A DNA stretch of 64,000 nucleotides from Sphaerolaimus hirsutus (taxonomy: Eukaryota; Nematoda; Chromadorea; Monhysterida; Sphaerolaimidae), in the NCBI GenBank assembly GCA_964036195.1, contig OZ038459.1, positions 744,001 to 808,000 on the forward strand, given 5' to 3'. Under the pieces are notes generated by a model. The model did not search any database, was not told where the DNA came from, and worked only from the letters and a program-made list of their open reading frames with translations. Shown here in pieces: positions 56,881 to 64,000 of this stretch. How positions within the stretch are numbered: position 1 is the stretch's first letter; each line of letters begins with the position of its first letter. A program made the translations under genes and the position numbers.

Positions 56881-56927
56881 AGATGAAGTTGACCTGGCGC
56901 AGCAAGTGAGAAAAATGGTGTGATCAG

Positions 56928-57856
56928 TAGTGATGTTAAAGGCACCGGGAAAAATGGCACCGCACCGCACCGGCACCTTTGCCAACGCATGAAAAGGGCA
57001 CCTGGCACCCTGGGGCACCGGCCAGAAAATGGCACCGCACCGCACCGGCACCGGTGCCTTTTGGAAAAAATGGCACCGGCACCGAAGGGCACCGGCGGGT
57101 TGCCGGTGCTAGCACCGAAAGGCACCGCACCGGGCTGGAATTTCTGAAGTAAATATCGGGCAGTTTCTCAGCGGTCTCACCTTTGGAAGTGCATATTACC
57201 ATGAATTTTCAACCGATTTTGATGGTTGAGCACTTAAAATGATAAGAATGATGTGGCAATCACTTTTATGAAGCAACTACAACGATTACAAAAGAAAGAA
57301 AAAATATTTAATTCACTACAATGTCCATAGCCACTGCTGATCGTAGTCGTTGCTGTAAAGAGAATGAAACTATCTCTGTCATAAACTGACAACAAGTTTT
57401 GAACAAAAAAGTAAGATAAATATAAAATATAAATATGATTTAAAATTCAACAAAATTTAGATTTGCTCATCAGATCACGTATCGGGTATAATGGATTTCA
57501 CAGTATGTATATTTATTTGATGGGAGGTTTACAAAATAGGCAAAAACGGTTGGGTAAATATATCGCTGTTTTTTGAAATATGAATAAGCACATACTAGGT
57601 ACAAAATTGCACAGCACATGAAACCTTGGCCGGTGCCTTTCCCGGTGCCTTTTACTTTGGCCCTGGTGCTAGCACCTTAGGCACCGGCAAAAAAATGGCA
57701 CCGCACCGCACCGGCACCGGTGCTATTCTGAAAAAAATGGCACCGGCACCGGCATGGCACCCCTGAAGATTGCAATGGCACCGCACCAGCACCGGTGCTG
57801 GTGCCCTTCGGTGCCCAGCACCGGGGCACCGGTGCCCCGGTGCCTTTACATCACTA
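56928..57856. mobile_element. hAT-like MITE, TAGTGATG ends, GGCACCGG arms
   Basis: Perfect 8-bp duplication GTGATCAG (56920-56927, 57857-57864). The arms are GGCACCGCACCGGCACC-like arrays in inverted orientation around a unique AT-rich centre. Confidence 0.94.
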
Positions 57857-58059
57857 GTGATCAGTTTAGGCAAGTTATAGGCACAGCTCATCGTTTCTCT
57901 TTTCACTTGTCTATTTTACTTGCGCAGCTTTTTTTTCTACAAACCGGTACTTGTAAACATAGCAAGACAGAAGTAATCTGTCTCAGCAAATTCTACATGC
58001 AAACTAAAATCGTGATATTGTGAGGTTAATCATGCAAGGAATAATAAAATACCCCTTCA

Positions 58060-58473
58060 CAGCAAAAAATTGGTGTGTGGATGCGCGGTGAAGCGTCGGG
58101 AAGTGTCTTCACGCCAACACTTCCCGAACGCTTCACCATACTGCCAGCGCTTCCACACACATCACGAAAATCTGCGTGAAGGCACTTCACGCTTCTTAAT
58201 ATGGCGCTCCCACGCAAATGTATACGCGGGGGAAGCGTGTGGAAGCGCCAGCGCGGTGAAGTGTCTTCCACATGTTTGGATGCGCGTGAAGCGCGCGGTG
58301 AAGATAGGTGAAGCGTGTGGAAGACACTTCCCCCAGAATCTCGTGATGTTGGTGGAAGCGTGTGGAAGACACTTCCCCCAGAATCTCGTGATGTTGGTGG
58401 AAGCGTGTGGAAGCGCGCCGCTTCACGCGCATCCAGCCCGCTTCCACACGCATCACGGATCCATTTTTTGCTG
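58060..58473. mobile_element. MITE with CAGCAAAAAATTGG ends and GTGTGGAAGCG arms
   Basis: Inverted ends. The interior is repeats of GTGGAAGCG/CGCTTCCAC. A 45-base unit (GTGTGGAAGACACTTCCCCC...) is repeated twice in tandem at about 58313-58402. Confidence 0.75.
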
Positions 58474-59640
58474 TGCTTTAATTGTTTACCCTACTCAAGG
58501 TTAGCCCAAAGGTTTGAATAATGACCCATTCAGATGATCTATACGGATCCCTTGAAAAATTTACGTTTACGTAATTATATTTAGTAAAACAAACTTTACA
58601 AACTTACAATTAAACATTAATTTTTACAACTGTTCTACGGAGACATAGGCGCGTCGCTTCAGTGCGATTCCCGGCCAGAAAAATAGCCAGTACATTGTCA
58701 CTTACACACTAGTTTATCAAAGGAAATTACGAAAATTTAGTTAACTCGTGAATCAGCCTTGAATGCATTTGATGGTACACTGGAATAAGGGTGTTCACCA
58801 CCCGTCAACTGTAGTTGACGAAAACTAAGAACTCCAGTGAACTTCAAGTTGACTTACGAGTTGACTAAATTTTCAGTTGACTGGCGGTCAACTGTTGGAT
58901 CTATCACCAGTTGCCAGTTCAACTTTCACCCTTCCCAATCCTCGCTCGTTCTCGCCGGCGCAATTGCCACTCAAGTTGCAAGTTTGCAACGCAACCCGCG
59001 GCGGTGCAAAAACGCCATTAGAGCGACCTTGGCGAGGCTGTGCGCCTACGGCCTTGGCGGCAGCGCGGCGCAGAACCGTTTCACGGGCGGCTAGCGTTGC
59101 CAAATTTCTGGGTTTTTTTATTGGATGTCGATGGTTTGATTTTTTTGGATTGTTTTTCGATATGAGTGGTTTTAGGACGATATTGGGATGTCATAGCGAA
59201 TTTACTCCCACCCCAAACTTGGCAAAATGTTAAATGTGATGCAAGCGTCAAAAGTCATGGCATTTTAGAGGGCCTCTGGGCCAAAACACACAAATATAGC
59301 TTCGAAATTACAAAATAAGTAAACATTGACGTCAAAATTTTTCCAACCCTACCTAAATATTTATTATACTCGTGATTTTTCCACTTGTCAGATACGGACT
59401 ATCCACGCAGATTTCTCCCACACGTGTGAATGTGAAAGTTTTGCTAAACGCTCCACTGCAGAATATCTAGAATGAAGGACATTAGATGTCCTTGTTTATC
59501 TGACATGTCAACGATTCCAAAAGTTTACTTTATGTGGCGTAATCGTTCGGTCGCCGAAACACTTTGCATCGCGATTTTTGTCAATTTTAATCGTTTGACG
59601 CGGTGCGTATCACATAAATATGCAGTGCGCTGCAGACCCC
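58474..59640. other. Non-coding with one CpG-rich patch
   Basis: 58915-59095 is CpG-rich with Ala/Arg-rich frames in both directions and no recognisable family. 58795-58890 is rich in GTTGAC motifs. Otherwise AT-rich. Confidence 0.35.
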
Positions 59641-59644
59641 TGGG

Positions 59645-60237
59645 GCAGTCCCGCACACTGTATGTATGTTCTAAAGTAAAGTGTCAAATGTCATGTAAAA
59701 TGTCAGATAAAATAAACAGGAAAAGACTTCATTGCTTAACGTTTGACAAATTTGTATGGAATTTTATGTATTTACATGACGGTTGACGCCGACTCTGGGT
59801 CAAGCCCATTCTGCATGTAAGCCCATCCCGCATGTAGACCAATTATAGACACATTATACCCGCAGGGGTATGAAAAGGGAGAAGGTAACCCCTTCCCAAA
59901 CCGCCCAGCTCTCTATCTATCCCTGGGAAAAATTTTTCGGCTACTTTCCCCTGAATATCCCCCCCTTCGCAAATTGCCTAGCTATCTAGCTATCTGGAGC
60001 GCTTTTCTGCAATTTTACCCTTTTGCCCGCTTTTGTGCAATTTTCACCTAAAATCACGAATTTTTATACTTTTTGTAAATTTTCACATTCAAAATCACTG
60101 GGTCATGTGTTTGATTGCCTATTTTCAGCATGCCGGGTATGATTAAATGTGTTTCGGGTCAACATGCGGGATGGGTTTACATGCGGAATAGTGCAGCGCC
60201 GTTGACTCTTACGCTGTATTGGGTGCGGGACTGCCAC
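59645..60237. mobile_element. Introner-family element interrupted by a fold-back
   Basis: Ends GGGGCAGTCCCGCACACTG and inverse GTGCGGGACTGCCAC, as in the HMGCR introners. About 59810-60215 is an inserted fold-back with AAGCCCATCCCGCATGTA arms and TAGCTATCT motifs. Confidence 0.7.
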
Positions 60238-60616
60238 GGCATGAGTGAATTTGCTCGGCGAGGAAAAAATTTCAATTCAGCAGGTTGAAGCTTGATGAGA
60301 AATGTGGTAAAGCAATAAATGACAATTAGGTAAACTATTAAAAAAAGTACCTGGCCCCCAAAAGTGTACTTGTCAGTTTCTTATGACTTATAAATAACCG
60401 TATTTACGTATCGGTTACCACTTGTTACTTATCTAATTGCGGATTTCACGCCAGCCTCAGGTATTTTCCTTAAACGTGTCAGTCAAAGACTACAATCCTA
60501 TGCCCACATCCAAACCCCAACCCAAACCCATCTCTCAGTTTTCGCGCCCTCTAAAAACCTCTAAAAATTCATTTACCCCCTCCCCAAAAAAAAAGAAAAA
60601 AGAAAATGGAATTGGA

Positions 60617-60816
60617 NNNNNNNNNNNNNNNNNNNNNNNNNNNNNNNNNNNNNNNNNNNNNNNNNNNNNNNNNNNNNNNNNNNNNNNNNNNNNNNNNNNN
60701 NNNNNNNNNNNNNNNNNNNNNNNNNNNNNNNNNNNNNNNNNNNNNNNNNNNNNNNNNNNNNNNNNNNNNNNNNNNNNNNNNNNNNNNNNNNNNNNNNNNN
60801 NNNNNNNNNNNNNNNN
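60617..60816. other. Assembly gap (200 N)
   Basis: A run of 200 undetermined bases. It sits at the left side of a GGCGCC element whose right end is at about 61043. Confidence 1.
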
Positions 60817-61047
60817 AAACCCTGCTGGCGCCTTTTTGACGCCCTTTAAAAGCAGGGCGCCAGGCGCCAAAGGCGCCACGGAAAAAGGGCGCCAAGCGCC
60901 AAGGGCGCCATGGCGCCTTTCAGTATGTGGGCGCCAGGCGCCAAGGGCGCCACAGAAAAAGGGCGCCAAGCGCCAATGGCGCCATGGCGCGGCGCCCTTT
61001 GGCGCCCTCAAATGGCGCCAGCGCCATGGCGCCATTCCATCACTATA
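60817..61047. mobile_element. GGCGCC arm of a TAGTGATGGAA element, left part in the gap
   Basis: Dense GGCGCCAAGGGCGCC units ending GGCGCCATTCCATCACTA. The matching left end must lie in or left of the N gap. Confidence 0.75.
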
Positions 61048-61073
61048 CTAGATATATATTCTAAATTTATATA

Positions 61074-61560
61074 CCGTATTTCCTCGATATACCCCCCCCC
61101 CCTCGAAATACCCCCCCTCAAAATGGACACTATGAACTTATAAACCCCCCCTCGAAATACCCCCCCTCAAAATGGACACTATGAACTTATAAACTCCCCC
61201 CTCGAAATACCCCCCCCCCCCAAATGTAGTGTATAGAGAACGTAAATGACAAAGGCTGCGGTTTGTCATCCCGGCAATGCAGAACACTCGTTAAAAACGA
61301 TGACTCTGTTATGTGAGAACAGTGTTTGTACGTCTACACACTTATAAATGTCTTTAAGAGTCTTATAAATGGCGATTTTTGTTGCATTTTTCGACGTCTG
61401 CGTACGTTTCAGACGACATTTTAGTACTGGGATTTCAAAAAATTTCTGGCGAAATAATAAACCCCCCCTCGAAATACCCCCCCCCCTCGTTTAACCCCCC
61501 CCCCCCAAATTCTCACTCTGAAAAAAATAAACCCCCCGGGGGTATTTCGAGGAAATACGG
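61074..61560. mobile_element. TA-flanked G/C-tract MITE
   Basis: CCGTATTTCCTCGATATACC and inverse end, TA outside. The unique centre matches 17718-18164. Confidence 0.88.
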
Positions 61561-61942
61561 TACCTAAAAAGTTGCAAGAATTCTCCGGTCCACATCACAA
61601 CCACAAAAAAAACAAATTTCACTCTCACTTATCAACCCCAATAAACCTGGGCCCAATTCCAATTCATCAATCAAAATCGCAGTGATTCCAGCTGCGAGCG
61701 TCAGCGTGCAGCCCCTGCGTACTTACCCAGTGGGCACATGGGCCCAACATCAAATGGATGGACACACTGAAGGTTGGTTGTTTTTGTTTGTTTGTTTTTG
61801 GGTTTCAAGTTTGCTGTTTGGATGTCTAGTGGGCTGGGTTGTGTCTTGGGTGTTGGATGTTTAGTGGGCCTCGGATGAGAAAGTGGTGTGTTCAGTGGAT
61901 GTCTTATGAGCTGAGTTGTGTTCTGAGCGAGTGGGTTGTTTG
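61561..61942. other. Non-coding, nothing recognised
   Basis: Short chance frames only; the 61770-61930 stretch is rich in GTTTG and GTGGG words. Confidence 0.3.
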
Positions 61943-62558
61943 CAGAGTTGTTAAAAGGTACATACGTTTACTCGAAAAATACGCGTACGCGAGTACGCGG
62001 TAAATACATTTACATATACTTTTCAAAAAAATACCGTACGCACTTGTACGCGTACACTTTCAAAGCGTACGCGTACGGAAAATGTATTTATGAAAATTCA
62101 ATGTGGGACAGATTTCTAAAGTAACTACACTGCTATGTATTTACAGAAGTGGTTCCATTGAATATTTTAGATATGCGGGGGTTTAAAAATTTCAAAATTT
62201 GCAACCAAATCGAAATGGTTGTGGAGACAATGGATGTGGTAAACGAGTCGGGAGAACGATGATTTTTATCTCCTAGGAAAAAGAGACCTTGAAAACTAAA
62301 TAATCTGTCATTTGCTTATAGAAAAACATACGTTGTGCTGTACACGATGTGTGCTATACGTTGTGATGAAAGTGCCCACTTTTACACATTCTATGAAGAA
62401 AAGTAGTCGTTTCTACACTCACAAAAAGTGACCACATTTACGCGTACGTACGAGTAAAAAAAAAGTATTTTACGTTTTCTATACTTTGTGGTGAGTAAAA
62501 AAAAATACTTAACGTTTACATATACTTTTAAAAAAGTTCAGTAATTCTAACAACTCTG
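61943..62558. mobile_element. hAT-like MITE, CAGAGTTGTTAAA ends, TACGCGTACG arms
   Basis: Perfect 8-bp duplication GTTGTTTG (61935-61942, 62559-62566). The arms carry ACGCGTACG units where relatives carry ACGTTTACG. Confidence 0.94.
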
Positions 62559-62765
62559 GTTGTTTGTGGGGATTGTGTCATCTACTGGATCTGTTTGTTG
62601 TCTGCGCTACGAGAACTGTTCCGCGACTTATGTAACTCGTTACTATTTATGTAAATATCTTAGTCATTTGGCATTCTTTGAGCGAACAAGTCCATCATAG
62701 TGCGGGTCATAAAATTTTTCCACAAAGTATCCAAAAGACATTGTGGAAAGACATAATAACCATAA

Positions 62766-63168
62766 GACCCCGTTTACACGGATTTTTTGTGACGACTCGA
62801 CAACAATAAAACGTTCAATAAGTTGAGTAAAAAGGTTCCATATTCATTAGAAAAAGTGGTTAAGTATACCTTCTACCTAAGCGAATATGCAGCCAAATTG
62901 CAGACTCGTGCTTGTAGCTCAAGATTTATAACGTTTGAAAAAAGTTTGCTATTGTTGATGGCTGTTGGAGACAACTGTCCGACAACTGCAAAAGTTTTCA
63001 AACGCCTTTAATTCATGAGCTACAAGCACGATTGTGCAATTTGACATGCAAATTCGCCTAGGTAAGATGTATAATTGACCTTCTCATAAATATGGAACAT
63101 TTTTACTCAACTTATTGAACGTTTTATTTTTGTCAAGTCATCACAAAAAATCCGTGTAAACAGGGTCT
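62766..63168. mobile_element. MITE with GACCCCGTTTACACGG ends, copy
   Basis: Long inverted arms as at 29150-29565, with TAA on both sides. Confidence 0.9.
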
Positions 63169-63459
63169 AAGGCATCATATACGCGCATATAGACTGGATA
63201 ATTTATCACAGAATATACCTAAATACCCTAAATCCTCGAATAAGACCCCAGGGGAGTTATTTTTTGCTCAGACGTTTTTGAGGGGGAGTTATTCGAGGGG
63301 GGGGTTATTTTTTCCTCATAAACCTTGGACTTAATTCATTGTATGGGTGCAGTCTGTAAACTCATGTAATTCAGGTATTTAACTGTCTAACAACAGTAAA
63401 AAGATGTGTATACACTGATACGCATAATGTAAATATCTGCTGTCGTTACTCTAGACTTA

Positions 63460-63883
63460 CCGTATTACCTCGAAATACCCCCAGGGGGTTTATTATTTCG
63501 CCAGCAAAATTTGATGAGGGGATAATTCGAGGGGGGGTTTATTCGAGGGGGGGTCTATTATTTCGCCAGAAATTTTCGGAAATTCCCCATACTCGGACGT
63601 AGAAAAATCGAACAATTACATAGATGTATATGTATTTATAGGTATATATAACTGTATATGCACATAAACTCTACCCTAACGTCACTCAATCATCAGTTTT
63701 AACGTGTGTTCTGCATTGTACAGATAACAAACTACGGTATTTGTCATGTACGTTATCTTTACACTCAATGTTAGGGGGGGTATTTCGAGGGGGGGTTTAT
63801 TATTTCCTCGGCCGAATTTCAGGGGGGGTATTTCGAGGGGGGGGGGTTAATTCAAGGGGGGGGGATAATTCGAGGTAATACGG
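63460..63883. mobile_element. TA-flanked G/C-tract MITE
   Basis: CCGTATTACCTCGAAATACC and inverse end, TA outside; the centre resembles that of 38910-39344. Confidence 0.86.
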
Positions 63884-64000
63884 TATATTCTTTTGTATTT
63901 TTGTATTGTATTGTTTTCATCCACGATGTGAACGCGAGGCTGAATGAAGCTGCAGCGAGTGTTCTGCGCGTTATTCAAGAAGGGGGAGTTATTCAAGAAG

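Noticed and set aside
58310-58402. Possible CRISPR-like or minisatellite array
   Set aside because: Only two 45-base units inside a MITE with inverted ends; no spacers.
60437-61051. 204-codon frame across the N gap
   Set aside because: Two hundred N bases account for about a third of it, and the rest is GGCGCC repeat.

Overview
This window is eukaryotic nuclear DNA from an invertebrate animal whose exact lineage I cannot fix. The evidence is short exons with GT/AG introns, two conserved metazoan genes, a mitochondrially targeted CoA-transferase of a type found in many invertebrates, and a pair of peptide-precursor genes. The sequence is AT-rich and most of it is made of short non-coding DNA transposons (MITEs) nested in one another. 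It contains no bacterial-style operon, CRISPR array or rRNA. There is one 200-N assembly gap (60617-60816).

Three conserved genes lie on the minus strand in the left half. (1) The 5' part of a 4-hydroxybutyrate/acetyl-CoA-type CoA-transferase gene starts at 4348 and runs off the left edge; one intron is swollen by a 2.3 kb TA-flanked element. (2) A STEEP1 (CXorf56 family) gene occupies 18623-20892; its first coding exon was not found. (3) An HMG-CoA reductase gene (HMGCR) runs from about 32621 to 23966. It carries the whole catalytic domain in eleven exons, but the N-terminal membrane domain was not found. In the right half, on the plus strand, are two paralogous three-exon genes for 73-residue secreted, dibasic-rich precursors ending in F(S/G)F-Gly-Arg-Arg, which look like amidated neuropeptide precursors (37565-38626 and 47804-51797). 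A broken third copy of exon 1 lies at 49153-49206.

The most interesting signal is in HMGCR. Two of its introns coincide, base for base, with insertions of one MITE family flanked by 3-bp target duplications. The element's asymmetric end supplies the 5' splice site (GTGCC...). In one case the duplicated CAG supplies the 3' AG, which is the signature of an introner (intron-generating transposon). In the other the duplicated triplet is CTG, so no AG is formed at the junction, and the catalytic histidine exon lies behind it.

The intergenic space is a catalogue of MITEs: hAT-like elements with clear 8-bp target duplications, TA-flanked elements with G/C tracts, a fold-back with TAA duplications, and two nearly identical 3.7 kb elements with 3-bp duplications. 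Several families keep the same terminal repeat but carry different short-motif arrays in their inverted arms.
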